Positions 20,604 to 31,075 of a stretch of DNA of 64,000 nt are shown here, piece after piece. A program made the position numbers and the translations under genes. Below the pieces are notes generated by a model. It saw only the letters and a list, made by a program, of their open reading frames with translations, did not search any database and was not told the DNA's origin. Origin of the DNA: Lumbricus rubellus. Its lineage: Eukaryota > Annelida > Clitellata > Crassiclitellata > Lumbricidae. Each line of letters starts with the position of its first letter. Position 1 is the first letter of the stretch. Location of the stretch: the NCBI GenBank assembly GCA_945859605.1, contig OX243827.1, positions 1,599,295-1,663,294 on the forward strand, read 5' to 3'.

Positions 20604-21350
20604 TAGGTCTGACGGAGTAAAGTAACCATGTGGTGTATTCAACGTGTAGCCAACAAGGCTTAGTTGCAGTATGAGAGTGGTAAAGAAGTGGTGAAAGGAC
20701 CACTATTTGTTAGTAGGAATCAACTGAATTGACAACCAATAGGCCTCCTGACTAATCCAGGTTTGGGATCCATGTACCAACTAATCCATGTGGATGTGAA
20801 TAAGAACAAAAGCGAGTGGTGTATTCAACATATAGCATGATGCCATTGACTAGTTATTAGGCCTACCTGAAATTGTAGTAGTAGGCCTAACTGGAAATGT
20901 TACAGGAATGTTATATTGAGCACAATGACATTTCTTGAGTTTGGCTGACACTTTACAAAAGAATGACAAATAATTATTACATCGCGACTGATTTTTTCTT
21001 ATTTATTTCAAATAAATTATAATAAATTAAATTATTTAATTTAATTTTCTAGCAGCTGCATACAACAGAATGAGTGCATTTTGACTATTATCTTGCACTA
21101 CATTGCATAGAACTAGTAGGTTCTGGACGATTCCTATACATGTGAAATATTCATGTAGGCTATACATATATACATAGGCCTGATGTAGCCTACAGTTGAA
21201 GTTGTCAATAAATTTTTGATTCAAATAACATCATATAATGCTAACTCTCATTGCGAGTCATACTTCTGCCTACAAACCGCCGTTTATACTTCTTTTCAAA
21301 CAGTGCCGGACAAAAATGTCTTACAAGATGCAAAACTGCGTGTGTTGAAC
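20604..21350. other. Non-coding interval rich in TAGGCCTA
   Basis: No gene seen. Several TAGGCCTA / TAGGCTA strings lie near 20858, 20881 and 21155. Confidence 0.45.
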
Positions 21351-21392
21351 TTCACGTACCCATTCGTGCCTTGCGTCCTCAAAAATGGGACA
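21351..21392 (-). repeat. Inverted partner of 18431-18473
   Basis: CTTCACGTACCCATTCGTGC then CTTGCGTCCTCAAAAATGGGAC is the reverse complement, with a few changes, of 18431-18473. The pair brackets mariner 2. Confidence 0.75.
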
Positions 21393-21639
21393 GTACTTCA
21401 GTGATAAAATGCACATGTTATATTTTATTAAAATAAATTTGATATAATTATTTATGTAATAGTATACACCAACGTTTGTGAAACCAAAAACAGATTTGTA
21501 GAAATGCACACACAAATTTTTAAATAAGAAGCGGAAAGTCCGCAATGTTTACATTTGCTAAAATAGGTCAATGGCATGATTAAAAACACAATTTTCGGTC
21601 GAAAAAAATATTTTTGGTGCGCATTTTGTGTGCGGCAAA

Positions 21640-22099
21640 TAGAAGCTGGATGAAGGTTCCTTATAGGTGAAATAGAAGCTGGATTGATAAAAATAACGGT
21701 CGAGAAATGAAAGCCGGAATAATGATAAAGCACTTGAAAAATGGAAGCTGGATGCATGTTGGAATACATGAATGAAAATCATCAATCCAGCTTCCATGTA
21801 TCAAGCATTCCATTCAAAATCCAGCTTCTATTTCAGATATAAAATACCTTAGCCAGCTTCCATTTCATGAGGGTTTTTTCATCAATCCAGTTCCAATTTA
21901 AGCAAGAACATTTTCATCAATCCTACAGCTCCAGTTTAAGCAAGAACATTTTACCAATCCAGCTCCAATTTAAACCATAATATTTTCATCAATCCAGCTC
22001 CAGTTTGAGCAAGAATATTTTCATCAATCCAGCTTTAATAATATTGTCGTGAAGCACTTGTCGTGAACCAGTTGTCGTTGAACCAGTTGTCGGTGAACC
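21640..22099. mobile_element. Foldback element remnant E9
   Basis: The left half (AATAGAAGCTGGATGAAGGT...) and right half (CATCAATCCAGCTTCCATGT...) are inverted. Then come four right-hand 15-mers (CTTGTCGTGAACCAGTTGTC...) ending near GGTGAACCC at 22099. The left 15-mer array is missing, so the element is truncated. Confidence 0.7.
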
Positions 22100-22294
22100 C
22101 TCATAGCTTGCTTATAAATCTTAAGGTATGCTATTATATAATAGGCCTAGCAGTTGGGTAAAGGTCTATGAAGTTTAAATTCAGAACGCATTCTTCTAAT
22201 CTTGATTTATCAGGATGAAAATAGAATTTTCACACACAATGGCCTACATTTCCTCTCAGTCTCTCTTCCCCCTATGTTTAGGAAACTCCTGAAG

Positions 22295-22385
22295 ACTATA
22301 CTATTCGTTATCGGCAGTGCTAACTTGGGTCCGGAGCACTACTGAATCGGTGAGCGGCACTATATAAATGTTCAATTACAATTAC
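22295..22385 (+). mobile_element. LINE 3' tail-like sequence
   Basis: GTCCGGAGCACTACTGAATC then GAGCGGCACTATATAAATG and a (CAATTA)n tail resemble the L2/CR1-like LINE tails elsewhere in the window. Weak match. Confidence 0.45.
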
Positions 22386-22882
22386 AATGGAAGTATATGC
22401 AACTAGAAGACAAGTTACTTAATAAATTGAAAACGTGTAGACACTATAAATAGCAAGGCCTATTTAAATAGTCTCACACAATTATGCACATCAACCAGCT
22501 TCATATGATATCGAGTTTTAATATTATTAGATTCGAGACATAACAATAAGGTTATCAAAGGCTTGAACTCTGAACGGTACACTGTATCATCCACGTTCAA
22601 TAATTACACATTTCATAAGGGTATTAAGTAAATTGTCAGTGCTGCAGCGAAAATGGGGGTGTTTGAAATTGTCGACACCATAATTATTATACTTCAAGCT
22701 AGGAAGCTGTGCATCTTTGAATTAAAAGAATATGCCAGTAGCCCAGCACTATAACGAATGACGTGTCTGCACCTTTCCTCAACTTCATGAAATTCACGCA
22801 CATACGCACAAAAATAATTTTTATACATATAATATATTACATAATAAACGAATATATTAAATTTGATGAAAATAACAAATCA

Positions 22883-23683
22883 TCACATGACAATAAATAA
22901 TTCATCAGGTGGAGAAAAGCGATGTATAGAACAATGCTTTAGAAATTCCATCTCAATGTCAAACATTTTATCACATATACCACATCCAAAAGACTTTTCC
23001 ACAACGGGTTTTGTATTTTCAGGCAATTTGATGCTGCTATTGAGAAGACATTCTCTATGACTACGTCTGTGGGAACTTGTCATTTCATTGCACTCACGTT
23101 GCACGTTTCCTGAGAAGCGTTCTCGTGATATATTAGAAGTGCCTGCAGTAACTAAGGTATTTGATTCATTTTCCAATTTATGATCCTGTGGCTGTGTTGC
23201 TCCACGGAACTCACCAGTGAGCTGTTTAGTTGAAGAACTCTCCACATGATAAGGTTTCCTGCAAGTTTCTTGCTTCTCATTCACATGAGATCTTCTGTGT
23301 TGAGTTAGACTGTGACGTACGCTGAATCCTTTGTTACAAACCACACATATGAATGGTTTCTCTCCAGTATGGATTCTCACGTGCTTTTTCAGATCACCAA
23401 CCCGAGTAAACGATTTTTGACATAACTGGCATTTAAATGGTTTCTCACCAGTATGGATCCTCATGTGTACTTTCAGATCACCACCCTGAGTAAACGACTT
23501 TTGACATAACTGGCATTTAAATGGTTTCTCACCAGTATGGGTCATCATGTGGATTTTCAGATGGAAACGTTGAGTAAACGACTTTTGACATAACTGGCAT
23601 TTAAATGGTTTCTCACCAGTATGCGTCCTCATGTGTACTTTCAGATACCCACCCTGAGTAAACGACTTTTGACATAACTGGCA
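22883..23683 (-). pseudogene. C2H2 zinc-finger gene, 5'-truncated at a Polinton junction (ZNF1)
   Basis: Five tandem C2H2 fingers ([89 protein letters not shown]) are joined by TGEKPF linkers. A polar linker follows (SSTKQL), then the family's C-terminal finger FGCGICDKMFDIEMEFLK and RFSPPDELF. C2H2 arrays of this kind normally bind DNA in the nucleus. The first finger begins exactly at the first Cys codon (23683). Immediately upstream the sequence switches to a protease gene in another frame, with a TGA in the ZNF frame, so the 5' part of this gene has been lost. The paralogs on the + strand have 11-26 fingers. The first ATG in the remaining frame is at 23632. Loss of function is inferred from the truncation. 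Confidence 0.88.
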
Positions 23684-23943
23684 TAGCTGTCGAAATATAT
23701 TTTATCCTTGCCGTTCTTTGAAAAAGCGATCCAGTGCGAGCCGGTTCCATTAGAATCGTCTAGATTCAATATCCCGCATTCAGTCCGTCTAGGTTTCTTC
23801 GGCAGCGCGTCTCTGAGAAATACTCCCCGGAAATTAGAGATATTGAGCTTTTTCGCGGCATCTAGTAGCTCAAAATTCGTCAACGGATGATTTGGGAGGA
23901 CTGCGCCTTCGACCTTAATGTTTTTCACGGTTGTATAGCTCAT
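23684..23943 (-). pseudogene. Adenain-like (Polinton PRO) cysteine protease, C-terminally truncated
   Basis: Begins MSYTTVKNIKVEGAVLPNHP. It contains ECGILNLDDSNGTGSHWIAF and KIYFDSYA, matching the active-site His region (H70) and the following Asp (D85) of adenovirus-protease-like enzymes encoded by Polintons, which are thought to mature capsid proteins. The Gln and Cys of the catalytic set should lie further downstream. They are missing because the sequence changes to zinc-finger DNA right after FDSYA. It lies 22 bp after the zinc-ribbon ORF on the same strand. Not functional. Confidence 0.8.
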
Positions 23944-23965
23944 TTTTACATTTCATCGAAATGTT

Positions 23966-24292
23966 TTACAAACTAATGAGCTTTCGGGCTTCTACGCAGG
24001 CGAGATAATATTCATGTCTACAATTTTTGCATTCATTCGCCTTTCCATCTTTTTGAAATCGATTGTTGTCGTATTCCGATATGTTCTGATTTACCTTACA
24101 CCGACTGCAAACTTTTGTATCTTTTGTCTCCCTAATTTCCTGTCTTGCGTATTTGTGTGCAAGCTCTTTCACTTTGGCATTTTTACAAACTTTGCAGCTC
24201 GGATAGCGTCCGTTCTTTTGTGCATTATCTTTGTGAAATTCGTCCAAGCTTTTTTCTATTTTGCATTTGGTACACACGTTTCGCACATCCAT
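23966..24292 (-). CDS. Small double zinc-ribbon protein of the Polinton fragment
   Basis: 108 residues with two four-cysteine modules: C7-x2-C10 ... C33-x2-C36 (CTKC, CKVC) and C62-x2-C65 ... C88-x2-C91 (CSRC, CKNC). Each has a similar internal spacing and an acidic/aromatic stretch after the first CxxC (SLDEFHKD, NISEYDNN), suggesting an internal duplication. Similar short zinc-ribbon or HNH-like proteins occur in large DNA viruses and phages. The role in Polintons is not known to me. It sits between polymerase and protease on the same strand. Uninterrupted, so this ORF itself is intact. Confidence 0.6.
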   Translation of the reverse strand: MDVRNVCTKCKIEKSLDEFHKDNAQKNGRYPSCKVCKNAKVKELAHKYARQEIRETKDTKVCSRCKVNQNISEYDNNRFQKDGKANECKNCRHEYYLACVEARKLISL

Positions 24293-24308
24293 TTTATATT
24301 AGTGTAAA

Positions 24309-24620
24309 TTATTCTTTATTTTGTTTAGTTTTCAGCGTGTAGTGCCCATAGGCTAGGGTATGGATTCCGTCGTCCATTATTACTCTTTTGTCGTCGTCGG
24401 CAGACAGAGCTATTTTATTTACTTCTTCGGTGTAAATTTCGTGGCGATAGGATCGAATGACGTTCATCGCTCTCGACTGTTGTCTTTTCGTAAACACGCA
24501 GTCTTTGTAATCTGCGTGAGTGATTGATTTCTTGACGACGTTCTTTTTCACACCTTTACATTTCTTGTAGTCTTCACCCGCCATCTTGTAAGAGTACAAC
24601 TTGGATCGCAGACGACAAAT
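24309..24620 (-). pseudogene. PolB C-terminal tail, out of frame
   Basis: The 96-residue frame (MYSYKMAGEDYKKCKGVKKN ... HTLAYGHYTL) reads as the far C terminus of the same polymerase. It is displaced by a frameshift near 24620 from the preceding piece (24548-25582). The end IHTLAYGHYTL is typical of Polinton-type PolB. Confidence 0.8.
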
Positions 24621-25625
24621 TCTTCGATTTGTTTTCCCGCAGCTTCGTCTTTGAACATACCAACCACTTTTTTATTAACACCAGATTCTATACCTGACGG
24701 GTGATCTCTCGGATAGTCTGAAGTATCGAACATACTTTGGACGTCAGGGGAAATATCTTTGTAGAAGTCTTCCGTTTTAATTTCATACGCCAAAGAATCA
24801 GTATCGGTGAATAATAGCTTGGCCCTATCTCCGTACTTGGCCTTGATGTAATTATAATGAAAATCATACATGAGCGTCTTACTGATGTCTAATATACACA
24901 TCCCTAGATATATCGGCTTGTTGTAAAACAACTTGGTCTTTTTCATGTGAACGGCGATGAGGTTTTCGTCGAAAATAGTTCGTCTGTCGTAATTAGTTTT
25001 CGCGACTAGCTTGATAGCTTCCTTCTCATCACTTACCAATCGTATGTCAACTCGATTCTCGATGGCTTCCATTGTTTTACCGAAAACGCTATTGTTCATC
25101 AGCTTGAAAAAGTCTTTCGCAAAATCGTTCGTAGCTTTCGTTCTCAGGGCGGTATTCAGATCGATATACTTTTTCAGCCAGGCACTTTCTTCGAATTTTA
25201 TTCCTCGATGTATTTTTACGATTTTCAATCCGAGACGTTCGTACAATTTTAAATTTTCGTAATGAACGACGTACTTCTTTTTATCGTTCAAGTTTGGAAT
25301 GAGTTTCGCGACATTCGATCCCGCGGGTTTTACACTCTCCGGAGCCAGAGGATAATCATTATGCAGGTCGTGCAATTCCTTCGGATATTCTAAGTCGACT
25401 TCTAACACACATCCCACTCCATCTCGTTCGGTAATGTTTCTCCAATCATTCAATGCGTCATCGTTCATCCATTCAAACCCATGAGTTGGTAACGGCTTGC
25501 TCATCGCCCATCCGTACAAGTTGTTCGCGTCCAAGTATGGAATGAATACTGAATGCTGGGTGGGATTGAAAGCTTCTCCCATGTACTCGTTGTTCGCCTT
25601 CGCGTATCGATGTGAAATCGTGCTG
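24548..25625 (-). pseudogene. PolB polymerase (palm/thumb) region
   Basis: Frame from ATG 25582, but homology begins upstream at the frameshift near 25625. Carries all three palm motifs. Motif A is FIPYLDANNLYGWAM (D18). Motif B is KLMNNSVFGKTMEA (K160, N164, S165). Motif C is LLFTDTDSLAY (D260, D262). The catalytic aspartates are intact. The chain ends prematurely after QIEEFVVCDP because of the second frameshift. Confidence 0.9.
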
Positions 25626-28167
25626 ACGCCCCTCGTATTCCCTGCTTGATCATCAGCAACATATCGTAGTCACTCAACAACTCCAACTCTACACCAGTCG
25701 TCTTCAACGCCGCGTCCCAAGCAAGTCCAGGCGAAGTATAATACCACGCGGGATCTAGGTTGTAGTTCTCCATACAGACGTCTCTAAAGTTTTCAAAGAC
25801 ATCCGCCAATAATAGAACATCCGATAAATTGTACAAGTCGTGATATTGTCGTAATGTTTTGCATTCAAATTTGTCCCATACCGTTTTCGCGTGCCCGTAA
25901 TCTTTTTCGCTGATGCCCGAATCGGTTAGTTTTGAATAGAAGCTATGCTTTGATGGCAATTCGGTTTCGTTTAATCTTTCAACACCATCGACGTAATCAT
26001 ACGGGTAAACGCCTTTTCTGAGTAAAAGATCCAACTTCTCACCCTCAAAAAATTTCCCTAAATTCTTGCACTGATCTTTCTGAAGATTTTTCGATAACGC
26101 GTCGAGACTCGAGGGCATGAATCTAAAACTATCGATGAAACGTAATTCGCGCTTGACTTCTCTCTCTTTTCCATCTTTGTCTACAAACTTATCGACAACG
26201 ACCTCTCTGCTGAATGAGATATACTTTTCTTCGTTGCAGGGAATGCATTTGATTTTCTCGCCGTGTTCACCTCGTAATTTCTTGATAAATAAATGGCTGT
26301 CGTATCCGGTCAAATTGTGAAATACGACAGGGAAGAACTTGGGGACTTTGTATTTCAGATTACAAAGGTTGTGAGCGGCGCCTCTAAATCTTCCGGTCAA
26401 ATGACAGTGATCTCGTACTCGTTTTTCATCGCCTATAAATTCTCCTTCGCATATATGGCAAACAGTAGCCGAGTCGAAGAGTTTCTGTTCAGTTTTGCCG
26501 AATATCATCTTCTTGGGGAATTTGAACTCGTTGTATATTCGTTTTACATTTTCCTCGATAGAGTCTATGAATAACTGAGCAACATCATCGTCTTCGTTTT
26601 CAGCTGTAAACCGCACCGGCTCTTGGGAATAAACATCATCGTCGAAGCATTTCAAGTGATAACAAAACGAGCTGGGCGTATGTTTTTGATACTTGTTGGT
26701 GTAAGACGTGCTAGGAACGGGGTGGCATGTATTGATAGGTTTGATGAACGATTCGAAATCGGCAAAGTACACAAACGGTACTCTCATCTTTCTATAGTAA
26801 TGTGTAAAACTTAGCATTGTCCCAGGTTCCGGAAGTTCTATTCGTTGGGCGTCCTGCTGCGAACAGTACTCAGTATGTTTGTGAAGCGATTCGACTTTTC
26901 TGTAACCAATTAGACATCTTCTGCAATAGTGCATTGAATTATGGGATTTTTCTGTTCGTAGTGCTAGCAATCTGTTAAAATTCTTGATCCAGCAATAATG
27001 CTTCTTTTCTTCATCAGAAATGAGTAATAGATCTACACACCTATCATTATCATGCTTTGATATATATAGTGGGAATAGATTCACATCTTTCTCGTAACCA
27101 AAAACATTAATACTAATATTATTATTTCTCTCAAACTTACCTATCACATTAGCATCCGCTGCTACTGGGAATTCAATACCGGCCCAATTGAGTTCCTCAG
27201 ACTGTCTAATTAATTCTTTCGTAATTCTTTCCGTATTTTTATCAACGGGGTTTACAGCTCTCGTTACACACCACTTGAAGCATTCATCGTCTTCGTTCTT
27301 CATATTAATAATAGCCTTTTTATTCGCTAAATAATCTGGAAGTGGAATATAAGAACTACCTTTCAATGGTTTATATACCACCGTATCGATATCCAACTTC
27401 AAAACGGTTTTGAATCTCCAATTACTCCCCCGCATTTGAAAACTGGCCATGCTCTCCTTAATTTTATCCGCTGCGTTGGTATATATTTCCCTCACATCGG
27501 TTGCTTCTAAAATAATATCACTCTTTGATTTGAAATTAGGCTCGGCCGTTACTACTTCGCCGGTTTTCATATCTACTTTCTCCATTACACACATGAGATC
27601 GAGTTGAACTTTTACCCCTCGATTTTTCCCTAGCAGCCTAACTACCTGCGGTCTTACAGCCTTGAGAAAAGTTGCAACATCGATCCTGTTGCCGCCATCG
27701 ATCGTGTATCTTTTTGTAAACCCTTTGATAGCCGCCGCAGTCTCTCGGAGTTTGAACTTATGAATGGGTGGTTTTATTTGAGGGGGTAACTGACTAATCT
27801 CCATAGTCAGCCAATCCGAAAAAACTATTTTATTTTTCCCCGTATTCAAAAATTTCCAAGTAGTAGACAAGAATGCCGTAAGTTCCGCTTTTGCTAATCT
27901 CGAGTATCCTCGCACGCCTCTCTTTTTTGCAATTTCTCGCAATTCTCGTACAGTGGCGGGAGTATGCGCCGGTGCTTTGTTGACCTGGGCCCGAGCGCCT
28001 AGTCGATCTCCCAGTGATATGAACGCTATGAGTTCCGCTTTTCGCAAACTCGAGTATCCTCTTTGTCCTCTCTGTTTAGGAATTTGCCGTAATTCTTTCA
28101 GATTATACGATGAGTAGTCCATTTTATATTGGGATCTCTTGTCTTTAGGCCGAGCTGTATATTCCAT
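25501..28167 (-). pseudogene. Protein-primed DNA polymerase B, N-terminal and exonuclease region
   Basis: 888-residue frame. The N terminus has two SAP/Rho-N-like repeats at about residues 20-51 and 70-100 (LKELRQIPKQRGQRGYSSLR; VRELREIAKKRGVRGYSRL). A central region follows (YIPLPDYLANKKAIINMKN), then the 3'-5' exonuclease motifs: Exo I YFADFESF (D470, E472), Exo II FHNLTGYDSHLF (D623), Exo III LSDVLLLADVFENF (D789). The frame is lost near 25625 and the last ~40 residues are shifted nonsense. Exonuclease residues are intact. With two frameshifts in about 1,300 codons, this polymerase is a relatively young relic. Confidence 0.9.
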
Positions 28168-28235
28168 TTTCAGTTATTTTATTTACGCAAGAGAAATTTT
28201 TTTTGTCCCCAGACGTCGAATATGAAAAAGTAAGC

Positions 28236-28425
28236 ACAGTATTGGTCAAACTGCGCTGGCACTCAATTTTTTAGGCTGGTATTGGTCAAATGGACGAAAG
28301 TGAAGGCCGTATTGGTCAAATTGGCGAAAGTGAAGGCCGTATTGGTCGAATTGGTCGAAAGTGAAGGCTGTATTGGTCGAATTGGTCGAAAGTGAAGGCT
28401 GTATTGGTCAAATGAGTCAGATGCC
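28236..28425. repeat. 31-bp minisatellite (TATTGGTCGAATTGGTCGAA)
   Basis: About five imperfect units of TATTGGTC(A/G)AATTGG(T/C)(C/G)GAAAGTGAAGGC. It overlaps the 3' end of the LINE RT frame, where it is read as FDQF/IRPI repeats. It lies between the LINE and the Polinton fragment. Confidence 0.8.
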
Positions 28426-28429
28426 TTCT

Positions 28430-29281
28430 TCCTGTTCTACTAAGTACATCAAGCATGTAGTTTGAGACATGGCCATATTTAGGGATTTTCCCAATTAGGC
28501 GCGCAGCAGAGCGCAACACCCGGTCAAGACAAGTCAATTTGCTGGATGGGAGGCCAATGTAGAGCGAAGAGCAATAGTCAATGCGAGATGTAACGAAGGA
28601 ATGCACTAGAGTAAGAGTAGCAGCAGACGTAAGAGAACGGATGACAGTGCGAAGCTGGCGCAGCTGATAATAGCAGTTTCGTGCAAGGCGGTGAAGTTGA
28701 GGAGCAAAAGTGAGTTCTTGATCAAGTTGGACACCAAGGTCATGAACCGTGGTTGCAAAGGTAAAGTCAGGAAATTCAGATGCAAGAGAAAAGAGATCAA
28801 GCTTGGCAAGCTGCTGCCGTGTGCCCAACCAAATAAAGTTTGTCTTAGAAGGATTCAAGCGTAGTCTATTGGATGACATCCATGTTTCTAAAGCATCCAG
28901 AGTCCCGCTCATTATCCGAACCGCTTCGATAGCGTTAGAAGGGAGGCAATGGGCGTAAGCCTGGACGTCGTCTGCATACTGCTGACCCGAGACTGCATGA
29001 GCCGTTAGTAGTGTGGCAAGACCTGAGGTGTAGATAATATAAAGTATGGGACCAAGGACTGAACCCTGGGGTAGACCATATTGTGCAGGCACCCAAGAGG
29101 ACCTAGAAGAACCATGGACCACACAGAGAGAACGTTCACGAAGAAAAGAATCTATCCATTTGTAAAATGCACCAGACAAACCAAAAGTAACGCTCAGCCG
29201 CTCTAACAAAATCTCGTGATCTACCGTGTCAAACGCAGCGCTGACATCAAAAAGGGCTAGCAAGAACAATGACAAAAACAA
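28430..29281 (-). pseudogene. L2/CR1-like LINE reverse transcriptase fragment
   Basis: RT motifs in order: LFDVSAAFDTVDHE (D12, D18), YGLPQGSVLGPILY (about residue 68) and QQYADDVQAYAH (YADD 102-105). Then come SSNRLRLNPSKTNFIWLG and the C-terminal block LVHSFVTSRIDYCSSLYIGL. There is no endonuclease domain or upstream RT fingers, so it is 5'-truncated. At the 3' end it runs into the 31-bp minisatellite. The same family is present at 62406-63170. Confidence 0.88.
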
Positions 29282-29282
29282 T

Positions 29283-29510
29283 CAGAGAAAGACAAAAGAA
29301 ATGGATAGGGCGTAGGGGCCTACGCTAAGAGGAGACAACCTGGTAAAAACGATGATAGAACAAAAAATGGAGGGGAAAAGAACAAGAGGAAGACCACGAC
29401 AGATGTTGCTGGACACGTTGATGACGAGGATCGGATACCAGAGACTAAAGGAGAAGGCCCGGCGGAGGGAAGAGTGACGACACTGGACAGCCGAACCTGC
29501 CTAGGGGCAG
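29283..29510 (+). pseudogene. LINE tail fragment (GRPRQM type)
   Basis: Reads KKWIG ... MEGKRTRGRPRQMLLDTLMT ... RLKEKARRREE, the tail of a non-LTR ORF2, followed by (AAT)n near 29537. A TAGGGGCCTA block at 29313-29322 sits where the conserved HVLR coding should be. A relative lies at 48485-48640. Confidence 0.7.
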
Positions 29511-29554
29511 AGAACCAGAAGAAGAATTAAAGAAATAATAATAATAATAATCTC

Positions 29555-29812
29555 CGATATTCCCCAGATGGCAGGATAATACCTTGCGAAGCAAAATTCT
29601 AGGCTCAGTTAACACGTTTATCCAAGTATCTTCGATCTGTCGCCATTTTGTACGGATGCAAATTTATTCGGATTTGCGTTTACACACAATTTTCTAATAC
29701 GAATCTACGGTCAGCTCTTAATGTATGCTGTTTTGCCGTATAGTCGTAAAAAGTCTAGGTAAACGCGTATTTTAGCGTCGTAAATTATTTTCACGCTTAT
29801 AATGGCACAAAA
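29555..29812. repeat. Dispersed repeat with TAGATGGCAG-like motif, copy 1
   Basis: GATATTCCCCAGATGGCAGG then ATAATACCTT, and CGCCATTTTGTACGGATG further on, are shared with 37345-37560, 45060-45260 and 54088-54251. Ends in GGTAAACGCGTATTTTAGCG, related to element N1 ends. Confidence 0.7.
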
Positions 29813-29871
29813 ATCGCCGTAAATTAGTAATGACGTGCAATGGTCTAACTCATCTAACAGCATACTTAAAA

Positions 29872-30554
29872 GGCTGTGACTAGCGGATCGCCTGGCGGCC
29901 CTCGAATTTCAAATACTAGCGGACCGCCAGTGGCGGCCGTCCAATACGGAATACTAGCGGACCGCCAGACAATATGGCTGCCAATGAATGCAATAAAATT
30001 AGAGCGCGACGTATCGACGATTGTTCATCAGTTCAGCTTCAATTTCAGCAGAATGACTGCACTAACCCTAAAACTAACCCTAACCGACCCTCACGACGCC
30101 TAACCTGAGTCCTAACCGACCCTCACGCTTTGCATGTTGGGATGAGTGCATTGAGTGGTATAATTTGGGACCGCTGTTGACAGGATTATCAAATTCTATT
30201 TACACCAAAATTTATCTTCGTTAATCAAACTTCTATTTATCTTTAAACTTCTATTTTTTATCATCTAAATGGTTTCTCGTTTCCCTTCTCCTTGTTTCTA
30301 GAATTTTTTGTCCGACATAAAACAAACTATCGGTAACTGCCGCCATTGTAACAATATGGCGGCTTGCTAGTATTCCGTATTGGACGGCCGCCACTGGCGG
30401 TCCGCTGGTATTTGAAACTCGTGGGCCGCCTGGCACAGCCATTCAAGAATCAAGACTCGTTAGGCTAGTCATGTGACAGGTTACACGTGACTGGCGGTCC
30501 GCTAGTAGGCTAATTGAAATTGGACGGCCGCCTTGCGGTCCGCTAGTCACTTCG
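29872..30554. mobile_element. Foldback element with ACTAGCGGACCGCC subrepeats
   Basis: Inverted arms contain repeated ACTAGCGGACCGCCAG and GGCGGCCGTCCAAT blocks: three on the left (29876-29985), more on the right (30350-30550). Flanked by a perfect 9-bp TACTTAAAA (29863-29871 and 30555-30563). The centre holds part of the GCGCACACTGCG-type element (AATGCAATAAAATTAGAGCG near 29990 and CTAACCCTAA tracts near 30060-30120). Confidence 0.85.
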
Positions 30555-30854
30555 TACTTAAAATTTGGCAAGGATACGAATATTGACACAAAATATGTTT
30601 TTAAAATGTCACATTTCCCATGCGAAATCGCCGTTCGAATCGCCATTGAACCACAACACATCAACTGTAGTTGTGTACGCGTCTAAACCATCGACGTATA
30701 TATGCGACTATAAATAACGTGTACATCAAGACTGCGGTCCTAAGTTATACATTCAGTCCGACAACGTCGAGCTTTCTCGATTGTAACAGTTGGCCTCCAC
30801 ATGGATAGGACTTGCGCTGCGCTTACTACCTCAGAAAGTCAGAATGATTTTCCT

Positions 30855-30975
30855 GAGCACTTTCTCAAGAGTCTAAAGACCTTTCTCTTTGGCCATGGCT
30901 GGGAGTGCTCCTGAGTAGGATTTTCCGAATGGGAGCTATATAAATGTTCGGAATTAATGTATTAATTAATTAATT
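30855..30975 (+). mobile_element. LINE 3' tail remnant
   Basis: CTTTCTCTTTGGCCATGGCT, GGGAGTGCTCCTGAGTAGG and GGGAGCTATATAAATGTTCG, then (ATTA)n, match the shared LINE/SINE 3' block. 30564-30854 is unique. Confidence 0.6.
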
Positions 30976-31075
30976 ATGGTCGTTCTTAGACTGCTTATTT
31001 ACCAATGTTATATATTGCATTTAAGAGCTTAAAAAACTTACATTTAACTTCGATTTTCACTATGAAGCCATTTAT

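Larger units (their letters stand above)
23684..28200 (-). mobile_element. Polinton/adintovirus-type element fragment
   Basis: On the minus strand, in transcription order, are a protein-primed family B DNA polymerase, a small zinc-ribbon protein and an adenain-like cysteine protease. All are closely packed with no introns, as in Polintons and related adintoviruses. Integrase, packaging ATPase and capsid genes are absent, and no terminal inverted repeats are seen. The right edge near 28200 is approximate; the left edge fuses with ZNF1. The polymerase is frameshifted and the protease is cut short, so this is a dead fragment. Confidence 0.88.

Noticed and set aside
24309..28167. Intact Polinton DNA polymerase gene
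   Set aside because: Homology passes between three frames near 25625 and 24620, so no single reading frame encodes the full enzyme.
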